From: JAVVHH01 sp964613945
Lineage (GTDB): Bacteria > Pseudomonadota > Alphaproteobacteria > Acetobacterales > Acetobacteraceae
NCBI GenBank assembly: GCA_964613945.1
Contig: CAZTJC010000015.1
Coordinates: forward strand, 1-64,000
DNA: 64,000 nt
Reading direction: 5' to 3'
A program made the translations under genes and the position numbers. Under the pieces are notes generated by a model that saw only the letters and a program-made list of their open reading frames with translations, ran no database searches and had not been told where the DNA came from. This document shows, one piece after another, positions 16,612 through 24,502 of the stretch (the stretch's first letter is position 1; the number at the start of each line of letters is the position of its first letter).

Positions 16612-16995
16612 TTAACCGCTACGCCCAAGGACCATTTTAAATATTCCCTGATATTTGTGATAAAGATTCGTAACGAGTTCCTGTGTGCTTGCCGTGTCGG
16701 CGACTTTGCCGAGTTGGTCTTCCATTGCGACGGTATTTCCTGTCGGCGACTTGCCTTTACCTGGTTGCTCCCTGCCGGATGCGGCGGAGTGAAAACCTTC
16801 CAAATGCGCCGGGTTGGTGCGAGCGACAGTGACGCCTTGCTCAGCAAGGCTGGCTTCGAACGGCGACACGTCGCGCGCCTTGAAGTTAGGCGTGTTGACG
16901 TTGGCAATGTTCTGGGCAAGCACCTGCTGGCGTTGCTCCACCCAATTCAGGCGCTTTTCTGCCAGCCGGAACAGGCCAATGTCGGTCGGGTCCAT
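16612..16995 (-). CDS. flgB: Flagellar proximal rod protein FlgB
   Basis: 127 residues. It shows the basal-body rod signature QQVLAQNIANVNTPNFKARD and a C-terminal STQELVTNLYHKYQGIFK segment. The start is ATG at 16995, preceded by GGAGAA. The longer open frame upstream crosses the divergent gene and is not FlgB-like. It is the first gene of the leftward flagellar operon, and its promoter lies in the 107-base divergent region, which carries an inverted repeat. Confidence 0.94.
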   Translation of the reverse strand: MDPTDIGLFRLAEKRLNWVEQRQQVLAQNIANVNTPNFKARDVSPFEASLAEQGVTVARTNPAHLEGFHSAASGREQPGKGKSPTGNTVAMEDQLGKVADTASTQELVTNLYHKYQGIFKMVLGRSG

Positions 16996-17036
16996 TAGCA
17001 CTTCTCCCTGTGCTTCACGGAGGGAGAGTGACGGAT

Positions 17037-17073
17037 AATGGTTAAGAAAGGCTGAAGCTGGCTGATAACCATT
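17037..17073. promoter_or_regulatory. Inverted repeat in the divergent flagellar promoter region
   Basis: Two perfect 8-bp arms, AATGGTTA at 17037-17044 and TAACCATT at 17066-17073, are centred 29 bp apart. They lie between flgB (leftward) and the rightward gene at 17103 that leads to fliO-fliP. The spacing of almost three helical turns suits a dimeric regulator acting on both promoters. No recognised CtrA (TTAA-N7-TTAA) or sigma-54 site is visible. Confidence 0.45.
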
Positions 17074-17102
17074 CGCTAACTTTTTGCCGGCACAGTGTCG
17101 CC

Positions 17103-17381
17103 ATGCTGTCCGATTCCTCCCCTCAAATCCCGGAGTTCGATCCGGAGGTCGAGGTTCTAGCCTTTGCCGAACAGACCGCTCGGATGGTCGCGGTGACGCA
17201 AGCGCTGGTTGCCAGCCAGCGTCACGTCGACATCGGCGGACTGCAAAACCAGGTCGGATTGCTGTGCGCCAAGGCGCTGGATCTGCCGCCGTCGAAAACC
17301 GGTTTCTTGAAGTTGGAGCTGCGGCGGCTGGTGTCGTCGCTCGATCTGCTGAACGCGACCATGCGGAAAAATTCCGCATGA
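17103..17381 (+). CDS. Hypothetical protein at head of fliO-fliP operon
   Basis: 92 residues, soluble, mostly helical by composition, with no signal peptide or membrane segment. The pattern of helices (VEVLAFAEQTARMVAVTQAL, LQNQVGLLCAKALDLP, LKLELRRLVSSLDLLNATMR) resembles small flagellar chaperones in size and character, but I recognise no family. It is divergent from flgB and 25 bases before fliO on the same strand, so a flagellar role is likely by context only. Confidence 0.75.
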   Translation: MLSDSSPQIPEFDPEVEVLAFAEQTARMVAVTQALVASQRHVDIGGLQNQVGLLCAKALDLPPSKTGFLKLELRRLVSSLDLLNATMRKNSA

Positions 17382-17406
17382 CCACTCACGGCAAAAAGGC
17401 CGAACC

Positions 17407-17676
17407 ATGCCAATCAGCTACACGAGTCTAGCCACAGCTTTCATTTCCTTGGCGGCCGTGATCGGTCTAGTCGTACTCGCCGGCCGGATGGCGCGTGCGA
17501 CCGGCCTGGTTAAGTCACGGCAGGGCCAGCGTCTCGCATTGCGTGAAACGCTGCAAATCGACCGCAGCAGGTCACTGCGGATCGTCAGCTGCGATGGGCG
17601 GGAAGTCTTGCTGCTCGTCGGGGGCGGCAGTGACGTCGTGCTCGGATGGCTTCCGACGTCGGAGACAGGCCGGTGA
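17407..17676 (+). CDS. fliO: Flagellar biosynthesis protein FliO
   Basis: 89 residues. An N-terminal membrane span (TAFISLAAVIGLVVLAGRMA) is followed by the FliO beta-rich tail (RQGQRLALRETLQIDRSRSL, VSCDGREVLLLVGGGSDVVL). FliO helps assemble the FliP ring. It lies directly before fliP and its stop overlaps the fliP GTG start (GTGA). Confidence 0.85.
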   Translation: MPISYTSLATAFISLAAVIGLVVLAGRMARATGLVKSRQGQRLALRETLQIDRSRSLRIVSCDGREVLLLVGGGSDVVLGWLPTSETGR

Positions 17677-18422
17677 AGAAGCATGTGATTGCGGGTCTCG
17701 CACTCGCCTTGCTTGCGCTGGTCGTGTTCCCGCAGGTGGCGTTTGCGCAATCGGTGAACATCGACCTGGGTGCTGGCGGCCAGGCCGGGGCGACCGGGCG
17801 ATTGATGCAGTTAACAGCACTGCTGACGGTGCTGTCGCTCGCCCCGAGCTTGTTGGTGATGGTGACGGCCTTCACGCGCATCATCATCGTGTTGTCACTT
17901 TTGCGCAGCGCCGTTGGTGCCCAAGGAACGCCGCCAAATTCGGTCCTGATCGGCCTGGCGCTTTTCCTGACCTATTTCGTCATGCAACCGGTCCTTGATC
18001 AGGCTTGGACGCAAGGCGTGGTGCCGCTCACCTCCGGGCAGGTCACGGAGATGGAGGGGCTGCGCCTGACTGCAGAGCCTTTCCGCAAGTTCATGGTGGC
18101 GAATGTGCGTGGAGCGGACCTGCAGCTGTTCCAGGATATCGGCAATCTGCCGGCGATCGCCTCACCCGATCAGGCCCAATGGCGTTCGCTGGTGCCGGCG
18201 TTCATGGTTGGCGAGTTGCGGCGGGCGTTCGAGATGGGTTTCCTTATCTACCTGCCTTTCCTGGTCATCGATCTGGTCGCCGGGAGCGTCCTGATGTCCC
18301 TGGGTATGATGATGCTGCCGCCGAGCGCGATCAGCTTGCCATTCAAGCTGATCTTTTTCGTGCTGGTCGATGGTTGGAGACTGGTTTCGGGAACCTTGGT
18401 GCAAGGGTTCATCCCAAGCTAA
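17673..18422 (+). CDS. fliP: Flagellar export gate protein FliP
   Basis: 249 residues from the GTG at 17673 (GTGA overlap with fliO, GGAG upstream). An in-frame ATG at 17646 would add nine residues inside fliO. A cleavable signal peptide (KKHVIAGLALALLALVVFPQ, then VAFA) is followed by FliP signatures SLAPSLLVMVTAFTRIIIVL, LRSAVGAQGTPPNSVLIGLA and MGMMMLPPSAISLPFKLIFF-like sequence (here SLGMMMLPPSAISLPFKLIF). It is the core of the export gate with FliQ and FliR, which are encoded in the divergent operon. Confidence 0.95.
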   Translation: MKKHVIAGLALALLALVVFPQVAFAQSVNIDLGAGGQAGATGRLMQLTALLTVLSLAPSLLVMVTAFTRIIIVLSLLRSAVGAQGTPPNSVLIGLALFLTYFVMQPVLDQAWTQGVVPLTSGQVTEMEGLRLTAEPFRKFMVANVRGADLQLFQDIGNLPAIASPDQAQWRSLVPAFMVGELRRAFEMGFLIYLPFLVIDLVAGSVLMSLGMMMLPPSAISLPFKLIFFVLVDGWRLVSGTLVQGFIPS

Positions 18423-18423
18423 A

Positions 18424-18438
18424 GTTCTTATTTTGTTC
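18424..18438 (+). promoter_or_regulatory. SOS box (LexA operator) upstream of recA, overlapping a putative -35
   Basis: GTTC-N7-GTTC (GTTCTTATTTTGTTC) exactly matches the direct-repeat LexA operator of alphaproteobacteria. A possible promoter follows at once: TTGTCA at 18439-18444, 17 bases, then TAACGT at 18462-18467. The box therefore abuts the -35. It implies LexA repression of recA and the genes coupled to it. The recA start is 160 bases downstream. Confidence 0.85.
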
Positions 18439-18597
18439 TTGTCAGCTCTAGATGATCCTCGTAACGTCTGGTGGTTGGACACGCTTCGGTGGCGTTGCGG
18501 CGCAACCGACAGGTGTGACACGATGGCGGTGATCAGCTTGAAATCGGCATAAGCCGGGTCGACGCTACGGCGGCGGGATGTTGTACAGGAATCGACG

Positions 18598-19644
18598 ATG
18601 GATAAGAACCGGGCGCTCGACGCAGCTCTGACGCAGATCGAACGAGCCTTTGGCAAAGGCAGCATCATGCGAATGGGAGCCAAGGCTGGCGACCAGCAGA
18701 TCGAGGTGATTCCGTCGGGATCGCTGGGTCTGGATCTGGCACTAGGCATTGGCGGCCTTCCGCGGGGCCGTATTCTCGAAGTCTACGGGCCGGAAAGTTC
18801 GGGTAAGACGACGCTGGCGCTTCATGCCATCGCAGAGGCCCAGCGGCGCGGCGGCGTTTGCGCGTTCATCGACGCGGAACATGCGCTTGATCCAATCTAC
18901 GCCCGCAAGTTGGGGGTGGACGTCGACAACTTGTTGCTCAGCCAGCCGGACGGTGGCGAGCAAGCGCTTGAAATCTGCGACACGCTGGTTCGATCCGGCG
19001 CGGTGGATGTCGTGGTGGTGGACAGTGTCGCCGCTCTCGTGCCGCGGGCTGAACTCGAGGGCGAGATGGGGGATACTCATGTCGGACTTCATGCGCGGCT
19101 GATGAGCCAAGCACTACGTAAGCTCACGGGCAGCGTTTCAAAATCACGGACTATGCTGATTTTCCTCAATCAGATCCGGTTGAAAATCGGCGTGATGTTC
19201 GGAAATCCCGAGACGACGACCGGCGGTAACGCATTGAAGTTCTATGCGTCCATCCGAATGGAAATCCGCCGCATCGGGCAGATCAAGGACCGCGAAGAGG
19301 TTGTCGGCAACCAGACCCGGGTCAAGGTGGTCAAGAACAAGCTGGCTCCGCCGTTCAGGCAAGTCGAGTTCGACATCATGTATGGTGAAGGCATCAGCAA
19401 GGTCGGTGAGCTCGTCGACCTCGGTGTCAAAGCCAACGTGGTCGAGAAGAGTGGCGCGTGGTTCAGCTGCGATAGCACTCGGATCGGCCAAGGCCGAGAA
19501 AACGCCAAGCAGTTCCTTCGTGATCACAAGGACATGGCCGAGATGATCGAGAAGCGTGTGCGTGAGCAATCTGGCGTGGTAGCGAATTCCATGGCGACGC
19601 TGCCTACGGCAGAGGACGAAGAAGAGGCTGAAGTAGCTGGCTAA
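18598..19644 (+). CDS. recA: Recombinase RecA
   Basis: 348 residues, full length. Walker A is GPESSGKTTL, Walker B is VVVVDSVAALVPRAELEGE (Asp at its core), and the L1/L2 DNA-binding loop regions and MFGNPETTTGGNALKFYASI are present. The acidic C-terminal tail (EDEEEAEV) is typical. RecA carries out homologous strand exchange and stimulates LexA self-cleavage in the SOS response. It is preceded by an SOS box and followed after three bases by a cytidine-deaminase-like gene instead of the common alaS. Confidence 0.99.
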   Translation: MDKNRALDAALTQIERAFGKGSIMRMGAKAGDQQIEVIPSGSLGLDLALGIGGLPRGRILEVYGPESSGKTTLALHAIAEAQRRGGVCAFIDAEHALDPIYARKLGVDVDNLLLSQPDGGEQALEICDTLVRSGAVDVVVVDSVAALVPRAELEGEMGDTHVGLHARLMSQALRKLTGSVSKSRTMLIFLNQIRLKIGVMFGNPETTTGGNALKFYASIRMEIRRIGQIKDREEVVGNQTRVKVVKNKLAPPFRQVEFDIMYGEGISKVGELVDLGVKANVVEKSGAWFSCDSTRIGQGRENAKQFLRDHKDMAEMIEKRVREQSGVVANSMATLPTAEDEEEAEVAG

Positions 19645-19647
19645 GTC

Positions 19648-20097
19648 GTGCTCGACCAGCTCCCGGTGACGGGTTTGCCTGGCGCGCTACCGCTGCGGCC
19701 CATCGATCTCGAATTGATCGATGCGGCTAAGGCGGCTTTGCTCAAGCATTACAGGCCGTTCTGGCACACGGTTGGCGCAGCTTTGCGCAGCCGTGACGGG
19801 CGTATTTGGACCGGCATCCATCTTGGAGCCACGGTTGGGCGATTGTCGATCTGCGCCGAGGCCGTGGCACTCGGCCGGGTCGTAATGGACGGGGATGGAA
19901 CGATTGATTGTGCGGTCGCCGTCCGGCACCCGAAGCCCGAGGAAACCTGTCGTGAGATTGCAGTGGTCTCGCCATGTGGGGCATGCCGGGAGAACCTGTT
20001 GGATTTCGACCGTGGCGCGATGGTGATCGTGCCGACTGCGGATGGGTTGCGGCGAGTCTCGATCGGATCGATTCTGCCGGTGCCATATCAGCGGTAA
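19648..20097 (+). CDS. Cytidine deaminase-like zinc hydrolase
   Basis: 149 residues, starting at GTG three bases after the recA stop. It has the catalytic CAE motif (LSICAEAVALGRV) and the second zinc motif PCxxC (SPCGACRENL), giving a three-Cys zinc site as in tetrameric cytidine deaminases and blasticidin-S-deaminase-like proteins. KAALLKHYRPFWHTVGAAL and GRIWTGIHL match the N-terminal part of the fold. Substrate preference among cytidine, deoxycytidine and modified nucleosides cannot be read from sequence. Its position makes co-transcription with recA, and thus SOS induction, likely. Confidence 0.82.
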   Translation: MLDQLPVTGLPGALPLRPIDLELIDAAKAALLKHYRPFWHTVGAALRSRDGRIWTGIHLGATVGRLSICAEAVALGRVVMDGDGTIDCAVAVRHPKPEETCREIAVVSPCGACRENLLDFDRGAMVIVPTADGLRRVSIGSILPVPYQR

Positions 20098-20135
20098 CAG
20101 CGAAACGAGGTCTCTCATCGTGCGTTTGAATCGGT

Positions 20136-20384
20136 ATGAGCGACAAACAGAAGAACGATCCAAAGACCGCTGATCACAGCGATGATGCAACCCCGTCGAA
20201 CATTGAGAAAGATCCTCATGATTGGACCACGGGTGGCGAGACGATGACGGGGGCTCAGGCGAGCTACTTGAAAACCTTGTCGGAAGAAGCCGGCGAAGAG
20301 TTCGACCCGTCGCTCAACAAGGCTGATGCTTCTCTTAAAATCGATGAGTTGCAAAAGAAGACTGGGCGCGGGCGCAGCCACTAG
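20136..20384 (+). CDS. DUF3072 family small protein
   Basis: 82 residues, highly charged, and recognisable as DUF3072 by the core DWTTGGETMTGAQASYLKTL then SEEAGEEFDPSLNKADAS and IDELQKKTGR. The N-terminal third is a disordered Lys/Asp/Asn leader. The function is unknown. Homologues are common in soil and rhizosphere bacteria. It is monocistronic or at the end of the recA unit, with no clear Shine-Dalgarno. Confidence 0.85.
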   Translation: MSDKQKNDPKTADHSDDATPSNIEKDPHDWTTGGETMTGAQASYLKTLSEEAGEEFDPSLNKADASLKIDELQKKTGRGRSH

Positions 20385-20437
20385 TCTCGATTGATGGTTG
20401 GGCTACCGAAAGCGCAAAAGCGGCGGTAGATACACAC

Positions 20438-21112
20438 ATGAGAATGATTGATGACGTGCGGTCGGTGTTGTCGCCGCCAAATCGGGCCGGCTATCCATTC
20501 ATTGGAGCCGGCATCGTTTTATTTCTGATCGGCTTGTTCGTCAGCGGATGGTTGGTTTGGATCGGAGCAGCGTTTGCGCTGTTCTGCCTTTACTTTTTTC
20601 GTGATCCTGACCGGGTTCCACCGACGCGAATGGGAGCGGTTGTCGCACCTGCGGACGGCCGGGTGGTCTTAGTCGGACCAGCAGTGCCGCCGGAGGAACT
20701 CGGTCTTGGATCGGCGCCGCGATGGCGGGTGGCGATATTTCTCTCCGTGCTCGACGTTCACATCAATCGAGTGCCGATCGACGGTGTCGTGACACGAGTC
20801 GCTTATCGACATGGCGCTTTCGTCAGTGCCAGCATGGATAAGGCGAGTGACAGCAACGAGCGGAATGCAATCGCGCTGCGTTTGGCTGACGGACGGCAAA
20901 TGGCCGTGGTTCAGATCGCGGGCTTGATCGCGCGCCGCATCATCTGCTCCGTCAAAGAAGGCGATCCCGTGCGAACGGGTGGCCGTTTCGGACTGATCCG
21001 CTTTGGCAGCCGGACCGACCTGTACTTGCCGGAGGGCGTTAAGCCTTTGGTAAGCCCGGGGCAGTATATGATTGGTGGCGAGACGGTGATCGCTGAGATG
21101 GATCAGATTTGA
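20438..21112 (+). CDS. psd: Phosphatidylserine decarboxylase proenzyme, short form
   Basis: 224 residues. It converts phosphatidylserine to phosphatidylethanolamine. The short archaeal/alphaproteobacterial type is recognised by two N-terminal membrane helices, VVAPADGRVVLVG, FLSVLDVHINRVPIDG and the pyruvoyl-forming site GS in LIRFGSRTDLYLPEG. The proenzyme self-cleaves between Gly and Ser to give the pyruvoyl cofactor. A small hairpin (CTACCG...CGGTAG) lies in the leader just before the ATG. The stop overlaps the TTG start of pssA, which makes the substrate in the same pathway. Confidence 0.95.
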   Translation: MRMIDDVRSVLSPPNRAGYPFIGAGIVLFLIGLFVSGWLVWIGAAFALFCLYFFRDPDRVPPTRMGAVVAPADGRVVLVGPAVPPEELGLGSAPRWRVAIFLSVLDVHINRVPIDGVVTRVAYRHGAFVSASMDKASDSNERNAIALRLADGRQMAVVQIAGLIARRIICSVKEGDPVRTGGRFGLIRFGSRTDLYLPEGVKPLVSPGQYMIGGETVIAEMDQI

Positions 21113-21957
21113 GCGACGGCATACGTCGACCGAGCGTTGCCAGACTGCGCACCCGGTTGCAGCGCCGGCAACGACCGCGGTTCAGTGGAATGTCATTCAA
21201 TCGGATGATCCCGAATATCATGACGTTGCTCGGCTTATGTGCCGGGCTGACGAGCATGCGGTATGCCCTTGAAGGCCGCTTCGGCAGCGCGGCCGTTGCT
21301 CTCGTGGTCGCTGCGTTTATTGATGGGCTGGATGGCCGGCTGGCCAGGCTATTGAAGGCAACATCGCGGTTTGGCGCCGAGTTCGACAGCTTGGCCGATT
21401 TCTGCTGTTTCGGAATCGCGCCAGCTTTCATTCTCTACATCTGGTCACTGCAGACTGCGGGTGGGTTCGGGTTCGTTCCGTGCCTCATCTTTGCCGTCTG
21501 CATGGCGTTGCGGCTGGCACGCTTCAATGCGGCCTTGGACACTCCGCGGCCCTTGTCGCAGGCCTATGCCTACAATTTCTTTACTGGCGTGCCGGCACCG
21601 GCCGGTGCCGGACTGGCGTTGTTTCCGATGTTCCTGGGCCTGGAAGGTCGATCCTTCCACATCGCTTGGCTTGAGAGCCTTCCACGCCATCCATTGTTTT
21701 GCGCGGCCGTGTTGATCGGAACCGCGCTCCTGCTGGTTTCGACGCTGCCGGTCTGGAGCTTCAAAAACTTTAAAGTCCGCAGCGAGTATGCGCTTCCGTT
21801 GTTTTTGGGCGTGGGAGCGTTTGCGGCCGTGTTGGTTGCAGATCCATGGGCCGCCCTGGCAGGAGCCGGGTTGATCTACGTCGGGATGCTGCCGTTTAGC
21901 AGGAGGAGTTTTCAGCGTCTGCGGAACGAGGCCAGTGCACTTGCCGAAAACGAGTGA
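21109..21957 (+). CDS. pssA: CDP-diacylglycerol--serine O-phosphatidyltransferase
   Basis: 282-residue integral membrane enzyme that makes phosphatidylserine from CDP-DAG and serine. The CDP-alcohol phosphotransferase motif DGxxARx8GxxxDxxxD is complete (DGLDGRLARLLKATSRFGAE then FDSLADF). About seven hydrophobic helices follow. The start is taken as TTG at 21109 (TTGA overlap with psd), since the basic leader before SFNRMIPNIMTLLGL is typical of alphaproteobacterial PssA. An alternative is ATG at 21190. It works directly with Psd. Confidence 0.93.
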   Translation: MSDGIRRPSVARLRTRLQRRQRPRFSGMSFNRMIPNIMTLLGLCAGLTSMRYALEGRFGSAAVALVVAAFIDGLDGRLARLLKATSRFGAEFDSLADFCCFGIAPAFILYIWSLQTAGGFGFVPCLIFAVCMALRLARFNAALDTPRPLSQAYAYNFFTGVPAPAGAGLALFPMFLGLEGRSFHIAWLESLPRHPLFCAAVLIGTALLLVSTLPVWSFKNFKVRSEYALPLFLGVGAFAAVLVADPWAALAGAGLIYVGMLPFSRRSFQRLRNEASALAENE

Positions 21958-21976
21958 TCGGCCTGCATTTCAGGAG

Positions 21977-23797
21977 CTAACGGCCGAACTGCTCCAGTAA
22001 GGCGCGGGTGCGTGCTGGATCAGATTGCTTCATCACCTGCCAAGTTAGACGCTGGCAGTCATCCACTGTCGTGCTACGGACAGCCTGTTTCACGCGGGGT
22101 ACCGCAGACGCGTTTGTGGAAAAGCTACGTATCCCAAGACCAAGCAACAAAGGCGTAAACATCGGGTTGGCCGCCATCTCGCCACAGACGGACACCGGGA
22201 TGTGGTTGCGCTGTGCAGCATCGGCGGTCATCTGGATCAGGCGCAGGATCGCCGGATGGAGCGGGTCGTAGAGGTGAGACACATCCAACTCACCACGGTC
22301 GACGGCAAGCGTGTACATGCAGAGATCGTTGGTGCCGATGGCAAAGAAGTCCGCCTCGGCCGCCAGGGCATCAGCCACCAGCGCCGCACCGGGTGTCTCG
22401 ATCATGGACCCGAGCGGAGGCAGCGGATCTGGGAGGCGTTCACCTCGCGCGCGCATCTCGCTCGCGACCCGGTAGTAGATGTCGCGGGCAGCGCGAAACT
22501 CGGCCACGTTGGTGATCATCGGCACCATGACGCGAACCGGACCGGCATTGGCGGCGCGAAGAATCGCAGCAAGCTGGGTTTCGAACAACTCGGGACGACC
22601 CAAAAGGAGCCTAACGCCGCGAAGGCCGAGGGCTGGGTTGGTGTCTGGTATCTCCGGAACCAGGCCAGCGGCAACCAAGGCCTCGATCTCTTTCTCACCG
22701 CCCCAGTCGAGCACGCGGATGGTCACGGGATCGCCGGCCATGGTCTCGATCACGTTGCGATAAGTGGCTTCCTGCTCGTCCGCGGTCGGTACCGTGTCGC
22801 GGTTCATGAACAGGAATTCGGTGCGGAGAAGGCCGATCCCGCTGGCGCCGGATTGGGCGACCAAGGCTAGCTCGACTGGCAATTCCAGATTGGCCTGGAG
22901 GTCGGTCTTCTCACCATCGAGCGTAACCGCGGGAAGGCGGCGCATGCGGCCGAGTTGTTGACGCTCGCGCGCGAAGGCGGCGACCGCGCGGCGACCTGAG
23001 GTAAGGCTTGCGGGAGTAGGGCGTAGCGTGACGACGCCCGATGAGCCATCGATCATGATGACGGTGTCGGACGCGGCTCCCTGAACCAGGCCGGGAACGC
23101 CGAGCACGGCTGGTATCCCGAGTGCGCGAAGGATGATGGCGGTATGACCATCCGTGCCGCCCTCTTCGGTCGCTACACCGGCAATGCGGGCCGGGTCGAC
23201 CAGAGCTGCATCGGAGGGGCGAAGGGCTTCGGCAACCAGGATGGTGCCTTGTGGGGCGGCGGAATAGCTGCGGAACGGCGCGCGGGTGAGGTTTCGCACC
23301 AGGCGACGGCCGATCTCGCGGACCTCGTCGGCCTGTCGCTGCGGCCCGGGTCCGTCCGGGTTGGCCGGCCCGACGCCACTGATGGCGGTGGCGATCGCGT
23401 TGGCCTCCTCCATGACGGCGCTTTCGGCCGAGACCAGCCGGTCGGTCACTCGTTGCCGAACGCCACGAATGAGCCTCGACGGCCCCAGCATCTGCAAATA
23501 AGCATCGAGGAGTGGTGCGATCTCGCCCTGGCTTTCCTCGGGCAGAACGGAAAGGCGCCCGCGCAGCTTCAGCAGCTGACGTCGGGATTGCAGGATCGCG
23601 GCTTCGAAGCGGGCGATTTCTCCGGCAATGTCGGCAGCGTGGATGCGGCTACGCGTTACCTGGGCCTGTGGCTCCACGGCGCGGAAGATCGGCCCGATTG
23701 CCACGCCTGCACAGGCAGGCAGGCCAATGAGGCGCTGTTCGCCAAGCTGCTCAGAATGCTCCGGCGGTGCGGTCTCGCCAGGCTCAATCCTGCTCAT
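21977..23797 (-). CDS. ptsI: Phosphoenolpyruvate--protein phosphotransferase (PTS enzyme I)
   Basis: 606 residues without a GAF domain, so PtsI type and not PtsP. It autophosphorylates from PEP and passes phosphate to HPr. The active-site histidine lies in GGTDGHTAIILRALGIPAVL, a variant of the classic GGRTSHTAI. The PEP-binding barrel shows SGIGLLRTEFLFMNR, LRGVRLLLGRPELF, GSMIETPGAALVAD, FFAIGTNDLCMYTLA and the catalytic VSVCGEMA. The ATG at 23797 overlaps the end of ptsH by 14 bases. A longer frame upstream is not EI-like. No sugar permease is encoded nearby, so the phosphorelay is probably regulatory. Confidence 0.95.
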   Translation of the reverse strand: MSRIEPGETAPPEHSEQLGEQRLIGLPACAGVAIGPIFRAVEPQAQVTRSRIHAADIAGEIARFEAAILQSRRQLLKLRGRLSVLPEESQGEIAPLLDAYLQMLGPSRLIRGVRQRVTDRLVSAESAVMEEANAIATAISGVGPANPDGPGPQRQADEVREIGRRLVRNLTRAPFRSYSAAPQGTILVAEALRPSDAALVDPARIAGVATEEGGTDGHTAIILRALGIPAVLGVPGLVQGAASDTVIMIDGSSGVVTLRPTPASLTSGRRAVAAFARERQQLGRMRRLPAVTLDGEKTDLQANLELPVELALVAQSGASGIGLLRTEFLFMNRDTVPTADEQEATYRNVIETMAGDPVTIRVLDWGGEKEIEALVAAGLVPEIPDTNPALGLRGVRLLLGRPELFETQLAAILRAANAGPVRVMVPMITNVAEFRAARDIYYRVASEMRARGERLPDPLPPLGSMIETPGAALVADALAAEADFFAIGTNDLCMYTLAVDRGELDVSHLYDPLHPAILRLIQMTADAAQRNHIPVSVCGEMAANPMFTPLLLGLGIRSFSTNASAVPRVKQAVRSTTVDDCQRLTWQVMKQSDPARTRALLEQFGR

Positions 23798-24086
23798 TGA
23801 AGCCGACTTCGACGAGTGCCGCGAGGGCGTCGAGAGCTTCCTTGGCGTCCCAGCCATCGGCTTGAAGCATGATGGACGATCCCTTGCCGGCACCGAGCAT
23901 CATAAGTCCCATGATGGACCGGGCTGACACACTCTGGCCGTCGCGGACCACTTCCACCGAGGCGCCGAAGCGTTCTGCCGTGGTGACAAATTTGGCCGCC
24001 GCGCGGGCGTGAAGGCCCCTACGGTTAACGATCTGAACGGTGCGGGTCAGTGCGGTAGCGCTCGCCTCCGGGACGGGCTCGCTCAT
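23784..24086 (-). CDS. ptsH: Phosphocarrier protein HPr
   Basis: 100 residues. The phosphorylatable His is in NRRGLHARAAAKFV, and the regulatory Ser that HPr kinase would target is in SARSIMGLMMLGAGKG. HPr receives phosphate from EI and gives it to EIIA. It starts with an ATGA overlap on the EIIA gene and overlaps ptsI, so the four genes hprK-rapZ-EIIA-ptsH-ptsI form one leftward operon. Confidence 0.97.
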   Translation of the reverse strand: MSEPVPEASATALTRTVQIVNRRGLHARAAAKFVTTAERFGASVEVVRDGQSVSARSIMGLMMLGAGKGSSIMLQADGWDAKEALDALAALVEVGFNEQD

Positions 24087-24502
24087 CCGCAGGCGGCCTT
24101 GGGGCAGTGCGGGAGAACATGGGACGCGGCGGCGATGTATTTACGCCCGGCGGCCTGGGCACATTCCACGCATTCGACCAGGGTCTGCGCGGACCGTACT
24201 TTGGCCAGTTTCACCAGCATAGGAAGGTTGACGCCGGACAGCACCTCCACGCCATCACGGCTCATCATGGAGATCGCCAGATTGCTTGGAGTGCCGCCGA
24301 ACATGTCGGTCAAGAGCACGACGCCGTCGCCGGTGTCGACCTGCTCGATGAGGGTGCTAATCTCGGTGCGGCGGCTTTCCATGTCGTCATCCGGGCCGAT
24401 GCAGACGGTGCCGACGTTGCGTTGCGCGCCGACGACGTGCTCCATCGCGGAGCGGAGTTCATCGGCGAGCCGACCATGGGTGACGAGGACGAGGCCGATC
24501 AT
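24083..24502 (-). CDS. PTS EIIA component, mannose family
   Basis: 139 residues. It has a mannose-type EIIA fold with the phosphorylated His near the N-terminus (LVLVTHGRLADEL) and the conserved TDMFGGTPSNLA loop. The terminal HVLPHCPKAACG tail is unusual for the family. With no EIIB/C/D present, this EIIA is probably an output of the regulatory PTS. In related bacteria such an EIIA interacts with kinases or transcription factors. It starts directly after rapZ. Confidence 0.92.
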   Translation of the reverse strand: MIGLVLVTHGRLADELRSAMEHVVGAQRNVGTVCIGPDDDMESRRTEISTLIEQVDTGDGVVLLTDMFGGTPSNLAISMMSRDGVEVLSGVNLPMLVKLAKVRSAQTLVECVECAQAAGRKYIAAASHVLPHCPKAACG

